Positions 16,591-24,718 of a stretch of 33,564 nucleotides of DNA are shown here, one piece after another (position 1 is the stretch's first letter; the number at the start of each line of letters is the position of its first letter). The stretch lies in NCBI GenBank assembly GCA_902573735.1, contig CACGLH010000014.1:1-33564 (forward strand). The letters are read 5' to 3'. A program made the position numbers and the translations under genes. Source of the DNA: an uncultured Alphaproteobacteria bacterium. GTDB taxonomy: Bacteria; Pseudomonadota; Alphaproteobacteria; Rhodobacterales; Rhodobacteraceae. The notes beneath the pieces were generated by a model that saw only the letters and a program-made list of their open reading frames with translations, ran no database searches and was not told the origin of the DNA.

Positions 16591-16715
16591 ATTATAAAAC
16601 AAAACCTAATATATTTTCATTATAGATTTAAGCAAGCCTTTTCAAATACTACACATAAAAGTGATAAAAATTTTTTATAATTTGCTTTTCCATAATAAAA
16701 AAACGGGAGATAAAA

Positions 16716-17834
16716 ATGACCTCAAAAATTAATAATAGAAGAAATTTCTTAAAATTGTCTGGAGCAACAGCATTAAGTATGCCATTTGTAAGTCGAGCCT
16801 GGGCTTCTACTTTGGAATTAAATATGCTTGCTTGGTACGGACACGGCGAACCTGATATTGTAGGAGAATTTGAAGCAGCGAATAATGTTAAATTTATCCC
16901 TAAATATTATGCAGGTGGTGATAATATGCTAGCATTAATCGCTCAGTCTCCACCAGGTACATACGATATCATACTATCTGATGCAGAATTTGTTCAACAA
17001 TTAAATATGGCTGGTTATATTGAAGATTTAAATCCATCAGATTATCCATTTGATGATATGCTTCATGAAGACTTTACAAAATTCCCTGGACATTGGGCTA
17101 ATGGTAAACTTCACTCTGTGATGGTTAGGGGTGGTCATTTAGGAGTTTCATACAATAAAACTGCAATATCAGAAGAAGAGGCACAAAGTTATTCATGCTT
17201 CTGGAAAAATAACGTTAAAGGAAAAGTGGGGCACTTTGATTGGCATTTACCAAGCTTAGGTATGATGAGTTTGTATAATGGTAATGGATCTGGTTTATGG
17301 GATTTGGATACAAAAAAATGGAATGCCGTACAAGATGTTACCATGTCATTAAGGCCACAGGTAGGCGGATATTTTGATTATGGTGGAACATTTAACTCAT
17401 TAAAAAATGGTGAGATGTTAGCCATGTGTGGTATTGGAGATTGGATTACTGGTGTTTTAGAAAAAGATGGCGCACCTGTTGGATCAGTCATTCCTAAAGA
17501 AGGTGGAATACAATGGACTGAAAGTTATTGTATTGGTAAAGGTACAGACAAAACTGATATCATTAAAAAGTTTATTAATTATATGCTATCCCCAGAAGGA
17601 CAAGTCAAATCTGCACAAATGGCCGCATATCCAGGTTTTTGTATCACAAAAGCAGGAAGAGCAGCGCTAATTGAAGCCGATCCAAAGGAAGCTAAAAGAA
17701 GTCATCAAATGGAAGGTATGGCTAATGATCCTATTGCTTTGATAAATGATGGTAGAATTCATTACAGAGATATTCCAAAACAGCAGTCATTAGAAGACTG
17801 GAATGATTTTTGGTCTGAATATAAAAACGCATAA
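16716..17834 (+). CDS. ABC transporter substrate-binding protein, PotD-like, Tat-exported
   Basis: A 372-residue periplasmic binding protein of the spermidine/putrescine class. The N-terminus carries NRRNFLKLSG (twin Arg at 8-9, hydrophobic stretch, likely cleavage after AWA at 29), so export is by the Tat pathway. The mature part starts 'LNMLAWYGHGEPDIVGEFEAAN', a typical strand-helix opening of these proteins, and includes 'AGGDNMLALIAQSPPGTYDIILSD'. A GGGAGA Shine-Dalgarno precedes ATG. It heads the importer/catabolic operon and is separated from the permeases by a strong terminator. Ligands of this class are usually organic cations; the downstream enzymes suggest a cyclic nitrogen compound. 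Confidence 0.93.
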   Translation: MTSKINNRRNFLKLSGATALSMPFVSRAWASTLELNMLAWYGHGEPDIVGEFEAANNVKFIPKYYAGGDNMLALIAQSPPGTYDIILSDAEFVQQLNMAGYIEDLNPSDYPFDDMLHEDFTKFPGHWANGKLHSVMVRGGHLGVSYNKTAISEEEAQSYSCFWKNNVKGKVGHFDWHLPSLGMMSLYNGNGSGLWDLDTKKWNAVQDVTMSLRPQVGGYFDYGGTFNSLKNGEMLAMCGIGDWITGVLEKDGAPVGSVIPKEGGIQWTESYCIGKGTDKTDIIKKFINYMLSPEGQVKSAQMAAYPGFCITKAGRAALIEADPKEAKRSHQMEGMANDPIALINDGRIHYRDIPKQQSLEDWNDFWSEYKNA

Positions 17835-17850
17835 ATAAGTTTTATTAATT

Positions 17851-17878
17851 GGGCGGTTTTAATACCGCCCTTTTTTTT
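17851..17878 (+). terminator. Strong intrinsic terminator inside the ABC operon
   Basis: GGGCGG and CCGCCC form a 6-bp all-GC stem around TTTTAATA, followed by eight T residues. It is the clearest terminator in this AT-rich window. It lies 17 bp after the binding-protein stop and ends 3 bp before the first permease ATG, so it should lower expression of all downstream genes relative to the binding protein. Confidence 0.9.
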
Positions 17879-17881
17879 GAT

Positions 17882-18748
17882 ATGAAATCAAATAGAGAAA
17901 TTATAAACTTATATTCCCTTACTTTGAGAGTACCAATTATTTTTTGGCAACTCCTGTTTTTTGTAGGACCTGTTTTATTCATGGTCGCTATGTCATTCTT
18001 TTTAGTAAAAAATTATAGAATGATGGAAGCATTTGAATTCATTAATTGGACAAAAATGTTTTCGAAAAACTATTTTTGGGACAGTTATTGGTTTACTTTA
18101 TTCATAGCTTTTATAAGTACTTTGTTGACAATGGTTATTGCCTTCCCCGCTTCATTTACATTAGCATTTAGAGTTTCAGAAAACTTTAGAAGGTGGGCAA
18201 TATTTTTACTTATTATCCCCTTTTTCACTAGTTACCTTGTCCGTACATTTTCATGGTATGTTATATTAGCTGAAAAAGGCGTAGTAAATGCTCTTTTAAG
18301 TTATATAAACTTAGGCCCTTTTATAATGCTTAACACTCATATAGGCACTTTGGTTGGGTATATGACACTTACACTTCCATTAGTTATAATATTACAAACA
18401 GTTACAATGGCAAATATTGACAAAAATTTGATTGAAGCGGCATATAATTTAGGATGTAAACCATATTTTATAATTCAAAGAGTTATTATTCCTCTCTCTA
18501 AAACAGGGTTTATAATAGCTGCTATTTTTTGCTTTATTCTTTCTTTTGGAGATTTTGTTGCTCCTTTTTATCTTGGGGGATCTCAAGAACCAACTCTACC
18601 CATTTTAATATTAGATACGACAAAATCGGGTCAACAATGGCCAAGAGCTGCAGTTGTAGCTATTGTAATGATGGTGACTTTATTTGCTATTGCTTTTATA
18701 GGAATAATGACAGCATATTCAAAAAGTTTTAAAAATGACAAAAGATAA
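17882..18748 (+). CDS. ABC transporter permease, PotB-like
   Basis: A 288-residue inner-membrane permease with about six helices and the cytoplasmic EAA loop 'EAAYNLGCKPYFIIQRVIIPLSKTG', which docks on the ATPase. ATG at 17882 is chosen because the alternative TTG at 17849 would encode residues from the terminator stem. The ATG lies only 3 bp after the terminator T run, with no visible Shine-Dalgarno, so translation is presumably weak or relies on readthrough ribosomes. The N-terminal helix 'VPIIFWQLLFFVGPVLFMVAMSFF' is typical of PotB. It overlaps the next permease gene by 14 bp. Confidence 0.92.
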   Translation: MKSNREIINLYSLTLRVPIIFWQLLFFVGPVLFMVAMSFFLVKNYRMMEAFEFINWTKMFSKNYFWDSYWFTLFIAFISTLLTMVIAFPASFTLAFRVSENFRRWAIFLLIIPFFTSYLVRTFSWYVILAEKGVVNALLSYINLGPFIMLNTHIGTLVGYMTLTLPLVIILQTVTMANIDKNLIEAAYNLGCKPYFIIQRVIIPLSKTGFIIAAIFCFILSFGDFVAPFYLGGSQEPTLPILILDTTKSGQQWPRAAVVAIVMMVTLFAIAFIGIMTAYSKSFKNDKR

Positions 18749-19532
18749 ATTTTATAACTTAATTTTGAAATTTTATTTGTTTTTTATTTTTGTTTTTATT
18801 TTTACTCCAATAGCATTTAGTATCATCTTTTCTTTCAATTCACAAAGATTTCCAACCATACCTTTAGGAAATTTCTCATTAGAATGGTATATCAAAATTT
18901 TTAATGATGCTGAAATATGGCAAGCTGCCATTAACAGTGTGATTGTTTCATCAATAACTTGTTTAATCGCTACTTTTTTGGGCTTTTGCACCGCCTATTC
19001 TGACTACAGATACCGTTTTAAGTTTAAGGGTATATACCTAGCACTTGTATTATTACCACCAACTATTCCATTAATTATACTTGCTCTTGCAATGTTGGCT
19101 TGGCTCTCAAAAATAGGTATGTCTGGACAATTATGGTCTATAATTTGCGCCCATAGTGTTCTTACCGCTCCATTTGCTATGGCAATTATAAGGCTTAGAT
19201 TAAATCAAATGGATCCAGACTTAGAAGCAGCATCATGGAATTTAGGTGGCTCTGAGTGGGCTACAATGAGAAATGTTATATTACCCTATTGTAAACCAGC
19301 TATTATTTCCTCTCTTTGCTTAACAGCTGCAGTATCTTTTGATGAATTTGCAATTTCTTGGTTTGTATCAGGATTAAATAAGACTGTACCTGTCATTATA
19401 CTAGAAATTGTCCAAGGAAATATTGATCCTCAAGTCAATGCGATTGGTACTTTTGTATTTTTCACATCCATAACACTTGTAATTACAGCTCAAATTTTCT
19501 TCTTAACTTGGCAGATGAAAGGAAAAAAGTAA
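18735..19532 (+). CDS. ABC transporter permease, PotC-like
   Basis: The 265-residue second permease of the importer. The first helix 'FIFVFIFTPIAFSIIFSFNS' is followed by 'SLEWYIKIFND', a phrase common to PotC-type proteins. About six helices are visible, and the EAA loop is 'EAASWNLGGSEWATMRNVILPYCKPAI'. It would pair with the upstream PotB-like protein to form the membrane channel. The start overlaps the end of that gene by 14 bp, and the ATPase starts 3 bp after its stop, so the three are translationally linked. The substrate is that of the operon's binding protein. Confidence 0.93.
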   Translation: MTKDKFYNLILKFYLFFIFVFIFTPIAFSIIFSFNSQRFPTIPLGNFSLEWYIKIFNDAEIWQAAINSVIVSSITCLIATFLGFCTAYSDYRYRFKFKGIYLALVLLPPTIPLIILALAMLAWLSKIGMSGQLWSIICAHSVLTAPFAMAIIRLRLNQMDPDLEAASWNLGGSEWATMRNVILPYCKPAIISSLCLTAAVSFDEFAISWFVSGLNKTVPVIILEIVQGNIDPQVNAIGTFVFFTSITLVITAQIFFLTWQMKGKK

Positions 19533-19535
19533 TAG

Positions 19536-20621
19536 ATGACTTATCCACTAGTATCTTTCAAAAATGTTGCTAAAAATTTTGGAAAAATGAATGCTGTTAC
19601 CAATTTAAATTTCGAAATTGAGAAAGGGGAGTTTCTTGCAATTATGGGCCCCTCTGGATGTGGTAAAACAACAACTCTAAGAATGCTTGCAGGACTAGAA
19701 AATCCTTCATCAGGAGAAATAAGGTTTAATAACCGTCTTATGAATAATGTTAAACCTCATGAAAGAGATACTCCTTTAGTATGGCAATCGTTGGCTTTAT
19801 TTCCATTTTTAAACGTACAAGAAAACGTTGAATTTGGGCTTAAAATGAGAGGTATATCTTCAAAAACAAGACAAAAAAAATCATTAGAATGGCTTGAAAA
19901 ATTAGAAGTTAGAGAACTTGCAAAAAGAGATATTTCAACTTTATCAGGGGGGCAAAAACAACGCGTGGCTTTAGCAAGATCATTAGTAATGGAACCTGAA
20001 ATACTACTTCTTGATGAGCCTTTGTCAGCGTTAGATGCGCATTTAGTAATTAGAATGCAAGCAGTACTTACACAGTTACAAAAAGAGTTAGGCATTACTT
20101 TTGTTTATGTAACTCATTCACAATCAGAAGCATTTGCAATGGCGAATAGAGTAATAATAATGAATGTTGGAGAAATTTCACAAATAGGCACACCAAAAGA
20201 CATCTATAGATCTCCAACTAATCAATTTGTAGCTGAATTTGTAGGAAGAAACAATATACTTAGTGGAAAGGTTTATGATATAAAATCAAAAATAGCTTTT
20301 ATAAAAACTAACTCAGGTAATTACAATTTTGAAATAATAGATCAAAATATAGAGCTTGGTAATACTTTAAATTACATAATTTCTGCAGATTTAATGAATT
20401 TCTCATTAGTTAAACCAAAAAATTCTAATATAGTAAATTGCAAGCTTATTTCAGAAGAATATATTGGCTCAATGGTTACTTTATTTTTAGAAAGTGTTGA
20501 TGGAACTGAATTTAAAATTCAAATGCAAGAAAGGGAACATTCAAAATTAAACATTCAAAATGGTGGAAAATATTGGCTAAGTTGGTCAAAGAAGAATGTC
20601 CATACTTTAAAACAGGATTAA
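19536..20621 (+). CDS. ABC transporter ATPase, PotA-like
   Basis: The 361-residue ATPase energises the importer. Walker A is GPSGCGKTT (38-46), followed by the Q-loop 'LVWQSLALFPFLNVQENVEFGLKMRG', the signature LSGGQKQRVALARSL near 135-150, Walker B 'ILLLDEPLSALD' and the switch His in 'YVTHSQSEAF'. The region after about 235 forms the TOBE-like regulatory domain of the MalK/PotA group (around 'EFVGRNNILSGKV' and 'EEYIGSMVTLFL'). Length is normal. It sits 3 bp after the second permease and 3 bp before the CE4-like hydrolase gene, linking import to metabolism. Confidence 0.95.
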   Translation: MTYPLVSFKNVAKNFGKMNAVTNLNFEIEKGEFLAIMGPSGCGKTTTLRMLAGLENPSSGEIRFNNRLMNNVKPHERDTPLVWQSLALFPFLNVQENVEFGLKMRGISSKTRQKKSLEWLEKLEVRELAKRDISTLSGGQKQRVALARSLVMEPEILLLDEPLSALDAHLVIRMQAVLTQLQKELGITFVYVTHSQSEAFAMANRVIIMNVGEISQIGTPKDIYRSPTNQFVAEFVGRNNILSGKVYDIKSKIAFIKTNSGNYNFEIIDQNIELGNTLNYIISADLMNFSLVKPKNSNIVNCKLISEEYIGSMVTLFLESVDGTEFKIQMQEREHSKLNIQNGGKYWLSWSKKNVHTLKQD

Positions 20622-20624
20622 ATA

Positions 20625-21506
20625 ATGATAAGAAACCCAATTCCTTGGCCAAATAATGCAAAGTGTGCTGTATCAATCTCTTTTGATATGGATGCGGACA
20701 GCTTAATACATATTTCTAAACCAAACGATAGTTTTAGAAGGTTATATCCAATATCAATGGGGAAATATGGTCCTAATGTTGCTATTCCTAGAATATTAGA
20801 TACTTACCAAAAGTTTGGTTTAAAACAGTCATTTTTTATACCTGGATGGTGTATAAAAGAGTATCAATCACAAATTGAACTAATCCTTAAAGATGGACAC
20901 GAAATTGGTCATCACGGATACTTACATGAGGATCCTATCAAAACATATGGAAATCAAAAAGAATGGTTTGAAAAAACTCTTGAAATTCATAAAGAAATTT
21001 GTGGTAAATATCCAATAGGATATAGAGCACCAGTATATAATATTACTGATGAGGTTATTGATTTAATGATAGAGAATGAATTCAAGTATGATAGTTCTAT
21101 GATGGCTGATGATATACCTTATGAACTCCAAACACCAAAGGGTAGTTTATATGAAATACCAGTTCATTGGGGAACCGATGATTGGCCCCCTTTTGCACAT
21201 TATGAAGAAATTGGTTATATGATGCCAGTTCAAGCACCTTCCAAAGGACTTTTTGGTTTTTGGGAAGAATTTGAAGCACAATATGAAGCAGGTGGATTTT
21301 TTATGTTAATTATTCACCCTTTTTTAACTGGTCGTTTAGCACGTTGGAAACAGGTTGAAAAGTGGATAGAAAAGACACTCTCAACAAAAAATGTATGGTT
21401 TGCTAAACTAGAAGATATTGTTCAACATTTAGAAGATTTAAAAAATAAAAAAATTTGGTCTCCAAGTGTTGAAAAATTACCCTATTATACAAAGAAAATT
21501 TTATAG
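20625..21506 (+). CDS. Polysaccharide-deacetylase-fold (CE4/PuuE-like) metal hydrolase
   Basis: A 293-residue protein with the NodB/CE4 fold. The metal and catalytic Asp region reads SFDMDADS (residues 19-26), and 'GHEIGHHGYLHEDP' supplies the HxxxH pair His97/His101. 'GYRAPVYNITDEVIDLM' is motif 3, and 'GGFFMLIIHPFLTGR' holds the late His. There is no signal peptide or membrane anchor, so it is cytoplasmic and unlikely to act on cell wall. This branch includes HpPgdA-like proteins, PuuE-type allantoinases and bacterial imidases that open cyclic amides (from memory). Coupled to an importer and a cytosine-deaminase-like gene, ring opening of a cyclic ureide or imide is the best guess. Confidence 0.82.
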   Translation: MIRNPIPWPNNAKCAVSISFDMDADSLIHISKPNDSFRRLYPISMGKYGPNVAIPRILDTYQKFGLKQSFFIPGWCIKEYQSQIELILKDGHEIGHHGYLHEDPIKTYGNQKEWFEKTLEIHKEICGKYPIGYRAPVYNITDEVIDLMIENEFKYDSSMMADDIPYELQTPKGSLYEIPVHWGTDDWPPFAHYEEIGYMMPVQAPSKGLFGFWEEFEAQYEAGGFFMLIIHPFLTGRLARWKQVEKWIEKTLSTKNVWFAKLEDIVQHLEDLKNKKIWSPSVEKLPYYTKKIL

Positions 21507-21520
21507 GAGTTCAACTTATA

Positions 21521-21973
21521 ATGCTAAGTGAAATAGATCAAAAATTACTTAAAATAGCTTATGAAGAGGCAAAAGAAGGGTTCGAAGAAGGAGGATGCCC
21601 AATTGGGTCAGTTTTAGCAAGAGATGGAAAAATAATAGCACAGGGAAGAAATCAAAGAGTACAAAAAGGAGATCCAATAGCACATGGTGAAATGGATGCT
21701 TTACGAAAAGCGGGCAGACAAAAAACTTATAGAGATACTGTGTTATATACTAGCTTAAGTCCATGTATGATGTGTAGTGGAACAATTGTACAATTTGGCA
21801 TCCCAAAAGTAGTAATTGGAGAAAATAAAAGTTTTGGAGGAAATGAAGAATTCCTTATTTCAAGGGGTGTTGAGGTACTTATTGCTAATGATAAAAATTG
21901 TATACAGCTTATGTCACAATTCATTAAAGAAAAACCTGAGCTTTGGTTAGAGGATATAGCAGAAGATGAATGA
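21521..21973 (+). CDS. Cytosine deaminase-like zinc deaminase (yeast Fcy1 type)
   Basis: A 150-residue CMP/dCMP-deaminase-fold protein. Zinc ligands and catalytic Glu are visible: AHGE (His55, Glu57) and PCMMC (Cys82, Cys85). Beyond these it resembles yeast cytosine deaminase Fcy1 along its length: 'GGCPIGSVL', Asn44 in GRNQR, 'KTYRDTVLYTSLSPC', 'PKVVIGEN' and the tail 'KPELWLEDIAE', where Trp142 and Asp145 match the Fcy1 residues that contact the base (recalled). Free-base cytosine deamination to uracil is therefore likely, with cyclic amidines such as creatinine as alternatives. A GGAG Shine-Dalgarno lies about 10 bp before ATG. It overlaps the next gene by 8 bp. Confidence 0.88.
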   Translation: MLSEIDQKLLKIAYEEAKEGFEEGGCPIGSVLARDGKIIAQGRNQRVQKGDPIAHGEMDALRKAGRQKTYRDTVLYTSLSPCMMCSGTIVQFGIPKVVIGENKSFGGNEEFLISRGVEVLIANDKNCIQLMSQFIKEKPELWLEDIAEDE

Positions 21974-22574
21974 TAATCTTTTAATTAAAATCCCTCCTAG
22001 AAAATCCAAAAGTATTTTTTTAGAAAAAAATCAAAAAATAAAAATAATTAATACACATGGAACACAAGTTGTTGATACATGGTGTTTTAATCAGGCTGAT
22101 ATCAAGGAATTTATGTCAATGGAACATAATAGAGCTGTTACAAGCTCAATTTTTCCAAAAGAAGGTGAATTTTTATATACAAACAAAAGGCAACCAATTC
22201 TGTATATTCTTAAAGATAGCTCACCAGGCAGGCATGATACACTCATTGCAGCTTGTGATACATATAGATATAAAATGCTAGGTTGTGAAGAATATCATGA
22301 TAATTGTACAGATAATTTAATGAATACATTGGATAATTTAGGCTTTAAATCTATTGAATGCCCCTCTCCTCTTAACCTTTGGATGAATATACCTGTAAAT
22401 ATAGATGGAGAAGTGACTTTTTCTCCACCTTTGTCTACGAAAAATGACTATATTATTTTTGAAGCAAAGATGGATTGTATTTTAATAATGTCTGTTTGTC
22501 CTATGGATATTGTGCCAATCAATGGAGAGGAATGCATCATTAAAGAAATTCACTACCAATTATTAAGCGATTAA
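21966..22574 (+). CDS. DUF1989 (urea carboxylase-associated) family protein
   Basis: The 202-residue protein matches DUF1989: an N-terminal 'KIPPRKSKSIFLEKNQKIKIINTHGTQVVDTWCFN', then 'MSMEHNRAVTSSIFPKEGEFLYTNKRQPILYI', 'GRHDTLIAACDTYRY' and 'DNLMNTL', ending 'KMDCILIMSVCPMDIVPINGE'. The family includes the subunits of carboxyguanidine deiminase, found beside urea carboxylase; here no urea carboxylase or second DUF1989 gene is near, so that role is not assumed. The 'CPMD..PING' end and conserved His/Cys suggest a metal site. Its 8-bp overlap with the deaminase argues that it acts in the same pathway, perhaps on an amidine or ureido product. Confidence 0.85.
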   Translation: MNDNLLIKIPPRKSKSIFLEKNQKIKIINTHGTQVVDTWCFNQADIKEFMSMEHNRAVTSSIFPKEGEFLYTNKRQPILYILKDSSPGRHDTLIAACDTYRYKMLGCEEYHDNCTDNLMNTLDNLGFKSIECPSPLNLWMNIPVNIDGEVTFSPPLSTKNDYIIFEAKMDCILIMSVCPMDIVPINGEECIIKEIHYQLLSD

Positions 22575-22591
22575 TTAAAGTATACTATTTT

Positions 22592-23488
22592 TTAACCTTC
22601 TTCATTAAATAACAAAATTACAAGGGAGATCATAATTATTAATGCTCCAATAAAAGTAATTTTATTAGGAAATTGGTTTAAAAAGAAAATCTGCAATAAA
22701 ACCACCCAAATTGGAACAGCATAAGTATATGCCATAACTTTAATTGGACTTAACCTAATAGCAGAATATTGGATTAAAAAAAAGCTAGCTGCGGTAGCAA
22801 ATATTGCTAAGTAAAAAATTGTAAATAAAACAATAATTGGAAAATCAAACCAACTTGAATAGATAATTTTTTCATTAGAAAATAATCCTAAAATTATTAC
22901 CCCAGATATTAATGTACCAAAAGTTTGAATAATTGCAGGCTCACCTCTATTAAACTTTGGTATTAATGAAGCATATAAAGCATGACAAATGCACCCAATG
23001 AAAAAAAGTTTTTCTCCAAAACCAACTTTAAACTGAATTAAGTTTTCAAATTTGCCATCAAAAATAATCCATAATGCTCCTATAGCTGCAATAATTACTG
23101 TTATCCAAACTTTTATTGACATAACACGATTTGAAAAAAACAGATCAAATAAACCTGCTAGTAATGGGGTAAGTGTAAAAACAACTGCCATAGAGGTCGA
23201 ATTAGCAGTTTTTAATCCCTCAAACATTGTTATAAAATAAATTGATATTAACACACCTAATATTAAGCTCTTCCATGGAGATAAACCTTTCACTAGATAA
23301 AGCTTATCCTGAAATATAATAAGTATTGCTATAAGTGAAAAAGCTATAACAAACCTAAGAAAGGTTACCAAATCAGGATCAATGAGGTTTGCTATAATCG
23401 AACCGAGTACAAAAGAACCTGAAACAAGTAAGGAAAATATTAGCATGGCAATGTGACCACTAGCCACTGATTTGGATGGGAAATTCAT
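22592..23488 (-). CDS. EamA/DMT family permease
   Basis: A 298-residue drug/metabolite transporter with about ten helices in two EamA halves. 'DLVTFLRFVIAFSLIAILI' is the conserved Arg region after the second helix, and 'TSMAVVFTLTPLLAGLFDLFF' the first-half TPL motif. The second half has 'SPIKVMAYTYAVPIWVVLLQIFFLNQFPNKITFIGALIIMISLVIL'. Substrates of this family range from amino acids to nucleotides sugars and cannot be inferred. It is the last of seven minus-strand genes and converges on the DUF1989 gene with a 17-bp gap. Confidence 0.88.
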   Translation of the reverse strand: MNFPSKSVASGHIAMLIFSLLVSGSFVLGSIIANLIDPDLVTFLRFVIAFSLIAILIIFQDKLYLVKGLSPWKSLILGVLISIYFITMFEGLKTANSTSMAVVFTLTPLLAGLFDLFFSNRVMSIKVWITVIIAAIGALWIIFDGKFENLIQFKVGFGEKLFFIGCICHALYASLIPKFNRGEPAIIQTFGTLISGVIILGLFSNEKIIYSSWFDFPIIVLFTIFYLAIFATAASFFLIQYSAIRLSPIKVMAYTYAVPIWVVLLQIFFLNQFPNKITFIGALIIMISLVILLFNEEG

Positions 23489-23525
23489 TTTAATTTTGAT
23501 TCATATTTCGGTTTAAAAATAATAT

Positions 23526-24065
23526 TTAAAAGGAAGAACCTGATTGTGTTAAAAATTGAATTTCTTCTTTAGTAGAATTTCTTCCTAAAATTTTATTTCT
23601 ATGAGGAAAACGACCAAAATCTTTTACTATTTCAAAATGCCTTTTTGCAAAGTCATATGTTTTTTCGTTTGTATATTTCTTGAAAAGTGGTAATGACATT
23701 TCTTGAACTGCAAGTGTTTCACTATGCATCATAGGCATTAGTAAAAAATGTCTCCATGATAAATTGTCATGATTCAAAAATCCCTGACTCACTCCAATTA
23801 AAGAAAGATTTAAAGCCTTTTTGTCTCCCACAAAAGCTTTTGGAGAATTTCTATAAATATTCCTTGTAAATTGATCTAAAAGTAAAATTAATGCCAAGTA
23901 ACCTTTTATATCAGATTTCCAATGATCAAGTTTATTATCCAAAGCTAATTTAACATGTGTACTAAACTTATTTTTTAATAATTCGTCAAAATTATCATCT
24001 TTTTCAAACCATTTTTTTTGATCTATATCGTCAAACCAAAACTTAATTATATTTTCATAATCCAT
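23526..24065 (-). CDS. DUF924 family protein
   Basis: The 179-residue protein is a typical DUF924 member: 'IIKFWFDDIDQKKWFEKDDNFDELLKNKF' at the N-terminus, then 'LALILLLDQFTRNIYRNSPKAFVGDKKAL' and 'FLLMPMMHSETLAVQEMSL'. The family is all-helical and TPR-like, with no established biochemical function, and is common in proteobacteria. Length is standard. It is 22 bp downstream of the glyoxalase-like gene on the same strand and probably shares the cys/YajQ transcript, which gives no clear clue to its role. Confidence 0.88.
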   Translation of the reverse strand: MDYENIIKFWFDDIDQKKWFEKDDNFDELLKNKFSTHVKLALDNKLDHWKSDIKGYLALILLLDQFTRNIYRNSPKAFVGDKKALNLSLIGVSQGFLNHDNLSWRHFLLMPMMHSETLAVQEMSLPLFKKYTNEKTYDFAKRHFEIVKDFGRFPHRNKILGRNSTKEEIQFLTQSGSSF

Positions 24066-24087
24066 CTTAAAACCATTTTATATAATA

Positions 24088-24708
24088 TTAAAAACTTGAA
24101 AGAATTTTATTCCCTTTTTTTGTTTTAAATTCAGCAACTATTCCCTTTTCATTATTTTGAATAAAAGAAATCCTCTTATCATTTAAATTTTTTAAATTAA
24201 ATCTTAGATCCTCTACTAATGGATGATAAATTGACAAATGAAATAGTTCACAATCTACTTTAGGTAAACTTTTTGATGGATGAATTGTTTTATCACCCCA
24301 CTCAATAATAGCAGGAAAAGTATTATTAAAGGGTAATAAACCGTCATTTTTTACTGTCATTTTCCAATTTAATTTATCTCTTTTTATTTTTAAAATGTCA
24401 CCAACATCAACATCAAAATCCAGTATGCATTGATTAATATTTTCACAATTACAAATCCAATTTGTTAATTTTGGATCACCATAGAAATTATCAAGATTAA
24501 ACCACCTAGAAAAATTAAAATTTTTTACTGCAGGATCAACTGCAATAGCCTCAATGTACAAACCATCTTTTAAACCAAGTAAATTATTATGAGTTCCAAA
24601 CAATTTATGCTTACCCCCTTTTTCCATTTTATAGCCAAGTGTAGATTCCACATATTCAGTAGCTTCCTCTAATTTCATACCAGATACAGCAAAATGATCT
24701 ATTTTCAT
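24088..24708 (-). CDS. VOC / glyoxalase-like domain protein
   Basis: A 206-residue protein with an N-terminal 'MKIDHFAVSGMKLEEATEYVESTLG', the usual opening of a vicinal oxygen chelate module (His5 as first metal ligand), and 'LFGTHNNLLGLKDGLYIEAIAVDP', the second strand with Glu. It best resembles the Glyoxalase_3-like group, in which one chain carries two half modules, later marked by 'FPAIIEWGD' and 'ELFHLSIYHP'. The substrate is unknown. It lies 10 bp after cysQ, so the two are probably co-translated. Confidence 0.78.
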   Translation of the reverse strand: MKIDHFAVSGMKLEEATEYVESTLGYKMEKGGKHKLFGTHNNLLGLKDGLYIEAIAVDPAVKNFNFSRWFNLDNFYGDPKLTNWICNCENINQCILDFDVDVGDILKIKRDKLNWKMTVKNDGLLPFNNTFPAIIEWGDKTIHPSKSLPKVDCELFHLSIYHPLVEDLRFNLKNLNDKRISFIQNNEKGIVAEFKTKKGNKILSSF

Positions 24709-24718
24709 AAAATTTCCC

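Noticed and set aside
17849-17881. TTG start at 17849 for the first permease
   Set aside because: It would encode residues from the terminator stem and T run ahead of a normal permease N-terminus that begins at ATG 17882.
20625-21506. Cell-wall polysaccharide deacetylase role
   Set aside because: There is no signal peptide or anchor, and the gene is coupled to an importer and a cytosolic deaminase.
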